Origin: Hyperoplus lanceolatus
Taxonomy: Eukaryota; Chordata; Actinopteri; Uranoscopiformes; Ammodytidae
Reading direction: 5' to 3'
Length of the DNA stretch: 64,000 nucleotides
Assembly: GCA_026929865.2 (NCBI GenBank)
Contig: CM049400.1
Location: 21,470,501-21,534,500, forward strand
The position numbers were made by a program, and so were the translations under genes. How positions within the stretch are numbered: position 1 is the stretch's first letter; the number at the start of each line of letters is the position of its first letter. This document shows, in pieces, positions 49,262 to 61,067 of the stretch. The notes under the pieces are model-generated. The model saw only the letters and a program-made list of their open reading frames with translations, was not told the origin of the DNA and ran no database searches.

Positions 49262-49849
49262 TAGCCTGGCATTCCCAGACCTGCCACTAGGCGCTGGCAA
49301 ATTAAATTTGCTGCGCGCGTTGGTCTGGACACGCTCCGTTGAAGCATTATCAAGAAAGCCAGAAATCTGGCTGGTGGTTTCAATTGGTTCTATCTAATAT
49401 GGGCGCGCCAGAGCCCTTTATATGGTACTCTGGGGCGGACGTAACCGATGACGACAGTGACGTGCATGCGACGTCGAAGCCGTGATAGTAAACATCAAAG
49501 ATGGCTGCGGATATGTTGTGTGAGTTTGAGACTGCTTTGGCCTCGAGGCCCTCGACCCTTAACGATTTGGAAGACGGCACTCAAATCTTTCATTAGCAAG
49601 TAAGTGGAATGTTCTATTTTGCCGACCGACAACGGCAAACATTTAATTTAACAGTTTAACAGCTGTTCGCTAAACGAAAGGGGCTTACGTCGCCTTGTGC
49701 ATCGCTCTGATTGGTTGTAGTGCTATCCAACTGCGTGCAGTGGCATTTGAAATGCACGAGTAGGAGCCGCCCCTTGAGTTGGAAATTACTATTGATCGTG
49801 GCCAGACCCTCTATCGTTCAAGATATTAGGGTCTGGATTTCCAGGCTAA
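49262..49849. mobile_element. hAT-type MITE
   Basis: Termini TAGCCTGGCATTCCCAGAC and GTCTGGATTTCCAGGCTAA are inverted copies. The 8-bp flanks TTAAACCA (49254-49261) and GTAAACCA (49850-49857) differ at one position. The outermost TAGCCTGG is shared with the element at 14765-15364, suggesting related families. Confidence 0.75.
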
Positions 49850-50431
49850 GTAAACCAGGAAAACAGAAATGAAAACAAACTAAATACTGGCTGAAGTTGT
49901 GACACCCGTACTGATTTTAAAGCTGTCCGAATCTGCAGCGAATTGTGCTTATTCTTCAAAGCAATCGTTTTAAGAGATGAGATGCTTTCATAAGAAATAA
50001 AAGGGAATTTGACACAATATTTTTATATATCATGTAGTTTTTCATCATATAGTTTGCATACTTATCATTGGGATAGCTCGCTGCCACAATGCCACGAGCT
50101 ATGCGTGGCCAGAGCCGTGATGGCTCAGACCCATAGACTGTTTTCTGACCGTGGCTATCTCCGTCTATTAAGTAGGCTAAAGCCTCTTGTCGGTAGTGGA
50201 AACGCATGGCAGATCTAGTAGGATAAACCTGCCGAACCGTGCCGAACCGAACTGTGCTGCTCAGAGGAAACGAGGCATGATCTAAACAGCGACAGACATA
50301 CAACTGTTGATCCAGATCAAAACGGGACAAACCACCAAATGTTTAATCTTTATTGAGAGGGGAAACATATTTTGGCTGGCTGCCAAAGGCTGCTATGTCA
50401 TTGTCTGTCATAGGCTACCATCAAGGGCCTC

Positions 50432-50456
50432 GACACACACACACACACACACACAC
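50432..50456. repeat. (CA)n microsatellite
   Basis: About 12 CA dinucleotides inside the unidentified insert in the right arm of the inverted repeat. Confidence 0.9.
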
Positions 50457-52149
50457 TTTGACTCGGCAAGTGAAGTGAAGACAGGGAGAAAAGAGAGACA
50501 GAGACGACGATCGTCTCAGACGCAATTTTCACTCGTGGACCTAACCAATACAAATGCTTTCATATGCAGCTGTCTGCACTGGGGCTCATGCCTCAGCTGA
50601 TCACGAGTATCAATAACATTATCAATAATGTAGGATGTGTCCCTCAGTTCCCAGTGCGATGCTGACGTCCGCACGTAATCGGTGATTAATGAATGAAGAG
50701 TAAAACAAACATTTATTAGATGATTAGGCTATGAGACCCAAGGCAATTGCCTACCTTTGCGCAATGGTTAATTTTGCCTCTGGGCGCGCGCTAAATTGAA
50801 ACATGTATTTTTCAAAATGAACATTTAGGCCATTATTCTCATATTTGATATCCTGGTCATGAATTGTGATTAGAAATGGATAAAAACGTGTTTTAGTATA
50901 CTATATAATGTAGATGAGAGGATGATTATTAAAAAAACAGGTCACTTTTAGTTTTTCGTGCTTTGATTTCCAAACGGATATGGATTGAACGGATTCATTG
51001 GGCAGTTCTGTTCGTTTTTCGATTCAGACAAAAAAAACAATTCAGTCCGTTATTGGTTTGAAACCAACAGAAGTTTTCCGTCTTTTAAATTTTGATATCA
51101 ATGAAAAAAGGAATTATACGATAGTACCCAGACCGGAACATATGTTTTTGAGTCAGGTCACATTCCCCATTCTGATGATTCACTGACAAAGTTTATTTTA
51201 AGAATTGTTTTCTTTGAAAAAAAAACAAAAAAAACAGGATTGTATGATTTACGTAATCCTGAGTTGGAGCACATCCTCCCACCGATGAACCCATTCATGA
51301 TCAATCCACCATATGTTCCTGTATTAACACATATCAGCAATTTACAGTTTATCATCTGTTATTCCAATTAATTTGACACACCCTCATCAAAGGTAGCTTA
51401 CCAAATTGTCCTCCAAAAAAAGGTTACTAAAGATAAGGACTGGAGTAGACAATAAGGAAGTGTAGAAATGGCAGGGTGGGTGTAGTGGCAAAGGTAGGTT
51501 TATTTAGTTATTTAAACTTTTTGCTCATTAAAGATGGAGTTGGAAATTCTGGTTTATTAAACGCGTGTGATTAATAAACATGCTAGGCTCTACTGGTAAA
51601 CCTAACAAAGGGTAGAAAAAAGGGGTTGCACTCTTTATAGGTCCATGGTTGCACTATAGCAATTTGCCTGTTTACAAGGCTACGTACAGGTAGCCTAATA
51701 GATAATCGAGAGACATTCACTGATTTTGACAAAAAGGGATTTCGAGTGAAGCATTCTCCAGAATCCGACTCTATTATGGCATAGAGATTTTTTATAAAGA
51801 CAAAGCTTTGTTTTTATAAAAATCTAGGCTATCAGAATGCCTAATTCACATGTCTCAGGCCTTAGGAATTAGATTTTAATGGGAAGAAAATAAGTTGCTT
51901 CTTAGATAAAGGTTTTTTTTTAGGTTTGAAAAAGGTGGAGGACATGGTATGCCTATGTGGGGGGTCCACCTGTGTTTTCCCTTTAATAACTAACCTACAT
52001 CCGCCCTAGCCACGGGTGTAGGCCTCTATATTGTGTACACATGTGTAGCTTATCTAGCCTACTGTATGATATTAACATGATGTATTACCTAAGTACCAAC
52101 CTCTGACTTCTTACTAGTGTATTGTAGCAGCGACTGGACATACAAATGT

Positions 52150-52405
52150 GTTTCCTCCTTCTTTAGTGGTAACGTGAGCGGTCCATGGCGCCGCCTCTCG
52201 ACTGTCAGACAGCATCGCGGGCTTCAATCACCTATGAACATATGAGAAGGGAAAGGAAAACGAAGTTAGCGCTAGTAGCTTGTAGCCTTAGCTATGAAGC
52301 CCTGCGACAGCCAAGCTTAGCTGGTATACACGTAGCGCCCACACTTAACAGGCTATATAGCTAATTTATTAGAGTTGTTAAACATAATCGGATCAAATGG
52401 TAAGC
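52150..52405 (+). promoter_or_regulatory. Putative znf592 promoter and non-coding first exon
   Basis: A plausible donor, AAATG|GTAAGC, lies at about 52395-52405, and the coding exon begins after an acceptor at 52871, so a 5' UTR exon should end here. The sequence upstream (52170-52260) is CpG-containing relative to its surroundings. The transcription start cannot be placed. Confidence 0.4.
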
Positions 52406-52891
52406 GCACTGCATCCATATGTGACGGTTTTCTGGCTTGGCGAAATGATTTAGCATCCTGCTAAGCTACATTGCTAAGTTGGCTCTCGCTCTTGGCCGAG
52501 TTATTTAGCTAACTAGCCGAGTGTTGTCTTGCTACGCTAACAGCAAAACATGGCCCACGTAGTTTATTCTATGAATGAGTAGATATTTGGTTACGCTTGG
52601 AGCATAATAGTCTGTATTAAATGTTGTATGCATATATGTGTGTGTTTGAATGCATGCTTTGGTACACAATAGTAGCTGCCTAAATGAAGACGAGCTAGCT
52701 TGCTAGCTAAAGCTAACGTTACAACAGAGGAAGTTACCCAGCTGCTATTAACCGCTATTTGTTTACGTTTCAGCCTCTCAAATGCTGATAACAGTTCCGT
52801 CTCTGTCTGCCATACTTGTTGTGTTAATATAAAGATATAATAGTATACTTATTATGTGTGTGTTTCTGTAGGTTTGTTACACTATGCAGCC

Positions 52892-55800
52892 ATGGGTGAC
52901 ATGAAAACCCCAGATTTTGATGATCTTCTGGCTGCCTTTGACATCCCAGATGCAACAGGGTTGGACTCCAAAGAGCCCATCCATGGGAGTCATGAGGAGA
53001 CAGCCGAGGAGAGTCAGCTGAAACACACAGGGATATGTCTGGATGACGGCTTATTGAGTAACCAAGATGTCACAACAGCAGACATTCCTGCAGTTAGTGT
53101 TATTGTGAAAAACACAAGTCACCAGGAGTCGTTGGAAGGCTTTGAACCAGTGGTGCAAAACGGATTCACAGGACAAGAGACCTCTGTGGATTCTGTTGAG
53201 ACAACTAGTGCTGACTTTTCTAAATCATTTGTCTCTGCTTTGAACAGTGAAAGTTCAAGGGAGCTTCTTGGAAAGGCGCCTATTCAGCACAAACCTGATG
53301 GAACCCCAACATTTTCCCAGTCACTTTCTCATTTCAGTCCCATCTCCAGTCCTGAGTCTGAAGACACTCGATGCGGTAGAGATGAAATGCATCCAAAACA
53401 AGAGAGGCCCTGTTTCCCAGAAGCTTCCGTATCGGTGGAACCCTCGATCCCAGACCCTCCCGAAAAAATGGACCTTGGCGTGTCTGACGACTGCCCAAAG
53501 GACTCTGATATTCCCAAGGATACTGAGAGGAGCAGATCAGAAAGTAGCACAAGGGAGGAGGCGCCCTCTGACAATAGTGTCAGTAATGAAATGGTTAAAA
53601 CAACTAGAACACATGACACACTTCCCCCGCCAAGTGAAAACCAGAACTTTACTGAGACCAACTGCAATTCAAGCACCACATCGGATGGTTCCTCTACTTA
53701 TGTCAAATCTCAGACATCTAAATTATCCTCTTGCCTTGAGGCTTTGGTGGCTCTGAATGCTAGAAAAGATCCCGGAGAGCCAATGGTGGTTCAGAAGGAC
53801 TGCGAGAAAGTAAGCCCCAATGTGCCTATATCCCCACGAAGCCCCAAAAGTCCACACGAAGCTGTGAAACGGTTCATTAAACCCTCTGATAGCCCTGTAA
53901 GCATCTGCAGTGACAGTAGTGGCAAAGCGTCCTCTGCGGTGGCTTCTGGGTCACCCCCTGCCATACCCAGGGTCAGAATTAAAACCATCAAAACCACATC
54001 GGGACAGATCAAGCGCACAGTCACGAGTGTGCTGCCTGAGTCAGAAACAGATGAAGTTCATTCAGCTTACGAATCCTCTCCATCGCAGAGTATGATTAGC
54101 GAAGATTCTTACTGTAATATGTCGCCTCATCAATCACAAAGTGTTGATAGCATTGTTGGACTAAAAGTTAAAGGTACTCTAGGTGCATCTTCACCAAAAG
54201 TTTTACACAACAAATCAGAGGCTAGCTCCAGGAGATCAGGCATAAAGCAGTCAGCAACAATGTTCCATAATTGCATTGACTCTGTCAAACGATCTGTTTC
54301 ACATCAGGGCCAGAAACCAAAGAGGGGGTCCACAACAACTAGCCAATCGACAAGCACAAACTTTGTTCCCAAAGCAATGCACTTAGCCAGTCTTAATCTG
54401 GTCCCTCACAGTGTTGCCGCTTCAGTGGCGGCAAGGTCCACCTCTCATCAGCAAAGTCCACACAAGCTCTCCTCTACTGTGTATAGCACTGTCCCACTGG
54501 TGCACCAGGTCAAAACAGCCAACCCTTTGCCTCGCCTGTCCATAACAAACACAGCAGCAGGAACCTTAAACAGACTGTTGAACAATGCCAACCCTTTACC
54601 CACATATGTGCCCAACCTTAACCCCCCTCCAGAGAGCAATATCAACCTACCACCACGCGGATACATCTGCCTCGAGTGTGGGGACTCCTTCGGGGTGGAG
54701 AGGAGCCTCACGTATCATTACAACAGGAGGAGTGTTCATATTGAAGTAGGATGTACGCAATGTGACAAGACAATGGTGTTCTTCAACAAGTGTGCCTTAT
54801 TGGCACACGCGCGGGAGCACAAGAACAATGGCACGGTGATGCAGTGCACACAGCTCCATATGAAACCCTTAGCAGAGGGACAAATGTTCGTACCCCTGAC
54901 TACAGGATCTGCCCATGTGGACACCTCACTTTCACCCTCACCCAAATCTCAACCTGTGCTGCCTCTTTATCCAGACAATGTTATCCGCCACAGGCTCCGT
55001 TGCCTGGAGTGTAACAAGCAGTTACCTGATTACAAAGCACTTGCAGGCCATTACCAGAGGCCGTCAGATGATGTGGAAGGACTAGTGAGTGTATTTTTTA
55101 TCGAAATTTAAAGGATAAACTCGCAATATTCTATATTTATCTTAAAATCAAATCCAATGAAGTAATACCATAACCAACAATGTTATTTCTATCCCTCAAA
55201 CTTCATCTTTTCCCCAGCCTGTCTGTAGTATTATGCCCCAAACCTATGTGTTGCTACTGAAGACATACATCTTCAAAAATGGGTCATAAATAAATAGATC
55301 TATTTTTTTCTTTTTAAGACAGTCATTTCTAAAAACAGCTGTTTTTGTTACTTACAGGCATTTAAAGTGCACTTTTGGGAACTATTTTCAGCCTAGGATG
55401 AATGCACGCGTAGTGGTTTTATTTGTGTTTAAGGCAGCAAGATGGAATATCTGGGACTCATACAAATGAGCTCTGTGGTACAGAGGAACAGTCTCCATCA
55501 GTTTGGTCTACACTGGAAATGCATTGTTTGTTTTAGTCTCCTCATGGGATTTGTTGACAAAACCAAAGAATATCGCCAGAAATATACTTTAAAAGCACTG
55601 TGATAACTTTTTTTTCAACATTTTAAATGTTCTCTTGTTTTCTTTTATGAAACAGATATGTAAGATGTGCTTAATGCTGTTACCCAACAAGTGCAGCTTC
55701 AGAGCTCACGAACGTGTTCACGCACACAAGTCTCCTTACTGCTGTCCTGAGTGTGGTGCACTGAGTCGCTCTGCAGACATACAGAAGCATGTCAAGGAAA

Positions 55801-57914
55801 ACTGTCTGCACTACGCTCGTAAGGCTTGGTACAAGTGAGTAAGCCAGAATGAAACACTGGGCCTTTTCTAAATGTACAGAGTGTTAACAGAAAAGAGTCA
55901 TCATGTTTCATTTTCCTCCAGATGTCTTCACTGTGATATGGTTTTCAAGACTCTTCAAGGACAAAATACTCACATTGAGGAGAAACACTGTAAAGTGTTT
56001 TACAAGTGTTCCATCTGCCCAGTAGCCTACAAGACCCATGACAGCTGTGAAGTGCATATCAAAAATAAACACAGCGCCAGCAAGACATCCCCTCAGTAAG
56101 TCAACTTCTCATGACCTGGCTGTTAGATGTTGGAAGTTCATTTTTTACAATTCTTTTGAACCGATTTCTCTCTCTCTTTTGCAGGTTAATCTTAAAATGT
56201 TCATGTGAGACAGTTTTCAAGAAAAAGCAGTTACTGTTTCAGCATTTCCACAAGAATGCCAACAAGCGGGTTACATGTGTATTCAAGTGTCCAGAATGCA
56301 ACTCGGTCTTTCCACAAAAGCAGCTCTTAATGCAGCACTTCAAGGTTAGCCAAGATTGTATTTTTACTTATCTAATTTAAAAGCTAAAAAGTTATTTTTG
56401 TTTATGTATGTTAAAATAAACTCCTTTCAAGCTCTCTATTTGTTTAACACCACTGTAAAGAGTAGTAAAGATTTCTAGTGACTTTTGGATATTTTGTGAC
56501 CTTATGTGTCTTTTGCCATGTATTTTCTCGTTTGCAGTGTGTTCATGTAGGAAGCATGACAGCAGAGACAGAGAAGAGCAGTACACCTCCAGGAAAGACC
56601 GACTTGCACCCCGATACTAAATCCTTCCAACAACCAAAAAGTCACAGCCCTATCAAACTCATAGATAGTCCCAGAAAAAAGGCAGATCAGGACAGCAGAC
56701 CACGTATGAAGCCCATTGGCTGGACGTGTGGAGAGTGTCTCCAGCGGTTCCCCGAACGAGATGCCTATGTCTCTCATGTGAAGGCCAGCCACGGAAAGGT
56801 GAGGTATCATGAGTTACCCATGCTGAGGTGTGATTACTGAAATGCATTTTGTTCTATTTTTACAACATAATGTCAAGCTTCTATCGTCTCACGTTTCTTT
56901 ATTTTTCAACAGTCAATAAAAAAGTATCCATGTCGACATTGTGAGCAGTCTTTTCACTCTGCAATCAGTCTGAGGCGCCATATTCGCAGTGACCATGATG
57001 GGAAAAGGAGAAATTATACTTGTTGGTAAGATTTTTATGTTTGGAAAAAAAAACTAATTAATCACTGTTGTGACAAAAGAAAACAAAAATAATTAAATTC
57101 CATTTACCTTCAATGCTTCTGCGGTTTTTTTTTCTCCAGGTATTGCACGGATACCAAGACAATATTCACCACAAGTGTGACGTTGAAGAACCACATCAGT
57201 CTAATGCATGGAATAAAAAATCCTGATCTCAGCCAAATGCCAAAAACAGCCATCCAGGAATCAAAAAAGACGTCTGGCAAGGTGGTTATTTAGGATTCTT
57301 TGAACACAAACAACAAATAACAACTGCAGCCCACAAATACAAATGTTAAAAATCTTACTAGTCGTCATCATTTAAAAGTATGTGACTTTTGTGATCTGCA
57401 GGGGCTTGTATCAGAGAGACCCGCCTTCGGTACACAGGATGGGGAGGAGGTGGGGCAGGGTCGCACTTCCAGTCTGGAGGCTCCCTCGGCAAAGCGTCTG
57501 AAAACTCAGTTCCGCTGCTCAAAGTGTGGTCTCATCACAGAAGACAGCGCCCAGTTCCAGCAACATATACCACAGCATAAAACGGACGGAAACACTCCTC
57601 AGTGCCTGCACTGTGGCCTGTGTTTCACATCTGTGCTGTCTCTCAACAGACATCTTATCATCGTGCACAAAATCAAAGATCCAAAGGAAGAGAAGAAAGT
57701 AGAAGAGGTGGCAGAGTTTAGGAAGGAGGGGAAGGATGATCAGCCAGTTATGTCAGCAGCAGATACTGATGAGGAGAATGACTTGTTACCGGAGCTGCAT
57801 GAACGTGAGCCCTCGCAGGCAGAAGAGCCAGCAAGTCTTAACTGTGACGAGACCGCCGACTGTAATTTCAAACTGACCAATCACTCTCAGACACAAGCAG
57901 TCTCTCTCCGGTAG
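52892..57914 (+). CDS. znf592: Zinc finger protein 592
   Basis: Eight coding exons join in phase to 1244 aa: 52892-55084, 55656-55834, 55922-56095, 56185-56344, 56538-56798, 56913-57025, 57140-57281, 57402-57914. The first starts at the ATG after a CTGTAG acceptor. The N-terminus, [19 protein letters not shown], is the hallmark of the ZNF592/ZNF532/ZNF687 family. Residues to about 585 are Ser/Pro-rich and probably disordered, with family blocks such as [17 protein letters not shown] and [10 protein letters not shown]2H2 fingers run from about 590 ([13 protein letters not shown]) to about 1170, with signatures [17 protein letters not shown] and CLHCGLCF. The tail is acidic. ZNF592 is a nuclear protein that, with ZNF687 and ZMYND8, forms a chromatin-binding transcription complex. 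Position beside alpk3 and nmb, and the finger sequences, favour ZNF592 over ZNF532. Confidence 0.93.
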
Positions 57915-59600
57915 CGCAGCCACCACCTCTTCAGCGCTGCTTCAGTGTCTTCATTTTTCATGTGATAGTAACAAGGGAGGCTTGATGGCTTATGTTTTTA
58001 GGCCTTTTGATTTTGAAATTTCACAAATGTTATTTGGAGGGTTTTGCAGTTTATTCAAGCAAATCATTTACATTTATTGAAGAAAAGTATTTTCATTAAT
58101 GAGAAGCCATTACTATTTATCTTTCAATTATTTTTCTATTTAACTTTGCATGCTGGTAATATATATTCATCTTTCCTTTCGAAATACAGTTACTGCACAC
58201 ATATTACAGCTGTACCCTTTTCTTTATTTCTTTCTTTCTCTCTTACTTTTTTCTATTCTTTTTCCTTTCTTTCTTTTTTTTTGGGACATTTCATCCATCC
58301 ACCCTGACAGAAGACTCAAGAAGGATTACGTGCTAGTTTCTAGGTCTGAAGGAGTTTCTGCCTTTTAATCAATGGTGATTTTAAATTTCCTTTACTTTGT
58401 CTTACGTATTTAAAGCTAACCACCTATTTCCTGACAATGTTGCAGTTTATTTACAGCACAAAGGTATAATTTGAAATAACAAAACATAGTCCAGTATACA
58501 TTTAATTAAATTATTCTGGAAAGCAATCCTGTGAGATCAAATACAGTCAAATTGTCTCACCATCAAAGCCTACTGAAGGCTTCACATTAAAACAAGATGT
58601 TCTTTTGATGGCTGAAGCATTTTATAATGCTTTTGTTGAAATGTTCATTTACCCGTTTGAATGGAGGGTGCGTTTGTTGTGCCATATCTGGCTTTTTTTC
58701 TTCTTCTATATATACATATATGTTTTTAATTTTATTTTGAATGAGTGTTCAGGGAAAGAATGGGAATTTTAATTTGATGAGTGTTGCAGCAATATTGGAA
58801 ATACCTCAAATTGCCAGAAGTGTATTTTTCAGGCAAGTGAACAGTCAATGTTATGTCAAATCAGGGTACATTGTTTAGGATAGTCCAGAGCAGGTGTGAA
58901 AGTGAAGTCGGAGGAGTGTCAGAGAATGTTTTATAAACCAGGACCTGTTGGCATATAGTCGTTGTAGTAGTAGAATAAGAATAATTAGTTAAATCCATGA
59001 TGACTTTATGGATGTCTTAAATCAGCACTCAAAGTGATGAGTGCTTGTTTTTGTTGTCAGGTCTTGATTTTTAAAGTGGCAACTCCTTGTTTTGTATGTA
59101 ATACATGACAGTCCCTACCTCCATGGTGAATGGCAGTGATTGTTAACCGATGAGAGGCTTTTGAGGAGTAGCAGGTAATCTCAGTGCAATGCAAAGAAAT
59201 TAGTTTATAGAATGTGTATTATCCCACATTATTACATTTTATAAATTATTTTGGGAACAATGTTGAGGCTATAGTCATATTGACTTGACTTGGCAAATGA
59301 ACTTTTCTATTTAAGTGCTATATGAGCTATTTGTTTCTCTGTTATCTTAAATCACCACGCTGCAGCTTTCAAACTGCAGAGGCTGAAAAGAATGACCTGT
59401 TCACTACTTGTTCTTTTGTACTGAACGTTCAAAGATATTTTTACTTTTGATACAGTGAAGACTTGTAAAGGAATGTAACCTGTGTACATAGTAACCAACG
59501 AACTCTGGATTCACAGCCTTTCTTAAGCCATTACATTTATTCAGCATGCAGTGGCCTGTGTGCCTTGCTGTAATGTTTACGTAAATTACTTGCAAATAAA
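57915..59600 (+). other. znf592 3' UTR
   Basis: The sequence after the stop codon is AT-rich and without recognisable coding potential. An AATAAA at 59595-59600 is the best candidate poly(A) signal, followed by a T-rich stretch. Confidence 0.6.
59595..59600 (+). terminator. Candidate znf592 polyadenylation signal
   Basis: AATAAA, 1.68 kb after the stop codon and about 345 bp before the nmb start, with T-rich sequence 25-40 bp downstream. Confidence 0.55.
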
Positions 59601-59944
59601 TTGGTGCATTCAATTATATATCTTCATTGTCTTTTGTCTTGTGTGACAGACTTGCTCCTGTGCTGAAGTACTCAATACAAGGGGAAAGTAGTGTAAAGAT
59701 ATTTGGATTTGATCATTAGAGGTTCTCGATTGAGGACACGTCATTTACTGTCGTCATAGCAAGTCAAGACGTGCACACACTAATGTGCATCATTCATCCA
59801 GTAAGAAACCGACCACTGATGACTTTAGCCCATTAGAATATTAAGCCCATCCTATCACACTATAACTGCCTGTCCCCAAAGTAAAAAGAGCAATGCGATT
59901 TTTATTCCAAAGAAAACAAATTACGATTAGAACAAATTTAAGAA

Positions 59945-60507
59945 ATGAAAGGCACCTTGACAAGGCTCTGCAGAGCAGGATTTCTGTCCTCTTTCATTCT
60001 TATCTTCTACCTCACCATGACATCTTCAATGACTCTTGATTTAACTGAGCTGAGAAATAAAGTTTCAAAGATCAAGGTGAATCCTAGGGGGAATCTGTGG
60101 GCAACAGGTAAGAGACATTACATTATTTTGACAAATACGTTTCATGATTTTCTACTAGCCTACATATGGTTGACTATTTGTATTTACTTTGTGTTTTGTG
60201 TTAATTAAGGGCATTTCATGGGTAAAAAAAGTGTTGTGGATGGTTCCTTCATGGAGTCTGCATTTGAAGATGAAAACATTCCCACTGAAGTCAGAGCTGT
60301 TAGTCCTCTGTATCGAGTGGAAGACCTGCAGGCACTGCTCATTGGCATGTTGAGAACTGCCCAACAAACACAACAGAAACAGCCATTGGACATGTAAGTT
60401 ATTTATTATTAATATTATTATTATAATTATTGTTATTATCATTATATTAACTCAACAGACTGATTCTTTTTTTCAACCCATTTAGAGGAGGACAGGATCC
60501 TGCTTGA
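59945..60507 (+). CDS. nmb: Preproneuromedin B
   Basis: Three coding exons (59945-60107, 60210-60393, 60486-60507) join in phase to 122 aa. Residues 1 to about 28 form a hydrophobic signal peptide. The bioactive decapeptide GNLWATGHFM is at 49-58, split by the first intron within Gly55, and is followed by the amidation Gly59 and the dibasic cleavage site Lys60-Lys61. The rest is the C-terminal propeptide. Neuromedin B is a secreted bombesin-like peptide acting on NMBR in smooth muscle, feeding and stress circuits; the GHFM-amide end is shared with vertebrate neuromedin B, whereas GRP ends in GHLM. The family's usual prepropeptide length is about 120 aa. It follows znf592 in the same orientation, as an NMB-ZNF592 cluster does in human 15q25. 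AATAAA is at 60719-60724. Confidence 0.95.
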
Positions 60508-60718
60508 AGAATATTTCAACCAACAGATGTTACACTATATAGCCAAGGCTATTATGAAATCATATAGTAGAGTTTTTAAAAGCACTGATATCAATGATAT
60601 GTTTTTGTTTTTAATGTAATATTTTGTAACATTGTATGTGATGCATGTGACTCCAGTCTAGACTACATTTTTCTTGAGTCCAGTTAGGATACTTGAACCC
60701 AATGAAACACCGTCTGTA

Positions 60719-60724
60719 AATAAA
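60719..60724 (+). terminator. Candidate nmb polyadenylation signal
   Basis: AATAAA 212 bp after the nmb stop codon, followed within 30 bp by a T-rich stretch (60749-60768). Confidence 0.6.
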
Positions 60725-61067
60725 GTAATAGTGAAAAAGCCAGTAGTCAGCCTTTTTTTCTGTTTTTTACTTGTCGTTTAAAATACTCTGTTATTTTATA
60801 AAAAGGAGAATAAAATGTTATATAATTATGTGTTTAATTTAGGTATCAAATAATAGCCTAGTTTAAATGGTATCTAAATGAAATGGCTAAATGGCCAAAG
60901 CAGTTATAATGATGGGGTGATAATGGTGATAATCTATTATACTTCGTGGCGCCCCCTGTTGGTCGTTCTGAGACATGTTCGTAGAAATCACATCCGGGTT
61001 AAAGTGTAAACGTGCGTTTGTTTTCACTAGAGTAGTTTATTTGAAGTGAAGCCACTCAACAGTAGTT

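Larger units (their letters stand above)
47205..51410. repeat. Right arm of the large inverted repeat, split by insertions
   Basis: Blocks reverse-complementary to 45150-46340 occur in mirrored order but are separated by about 2 kb (about 47935-49905) and 1.1 kb (about 50060-51180) of unrelated DNA. The first insert contains the elements at 48219-49147 and 49262-49849. The second contains a CA repeat at 50432-50456 and was not otherwise identified. Confidence 0.75.
44965..52871. other. Intergenic region between the SLC28 gene and znf592
   Basis: No coding exon was recognised. The region is mostly repeat-derived: an interrupted inverted repeat (arms about 45150-46340 and 47205-51410) and at least three nested DNA transposons. 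The SLC28 promoter should lie near 44965-45150 and the znf592 promoter near 52150-52400. Confidence 0.65.

Noticed and set aside
48911..49383. Overlapping open frames on both strands as possible genes
   Set aside because: They lie across the end of a piggyBac-type MITE and into adjacent repeat DNA, with no domain or splice support.
50060..51180. A separate transposon filling the second gap of the large inverted repeat
   Set aside because: I could not find matching termini or a target-site duplication, so only an unidentified insert is reported.
53329..53679. 116-aa and other antisense frames in znf592
   Set aside because: They are shadows of the long first coding exon.
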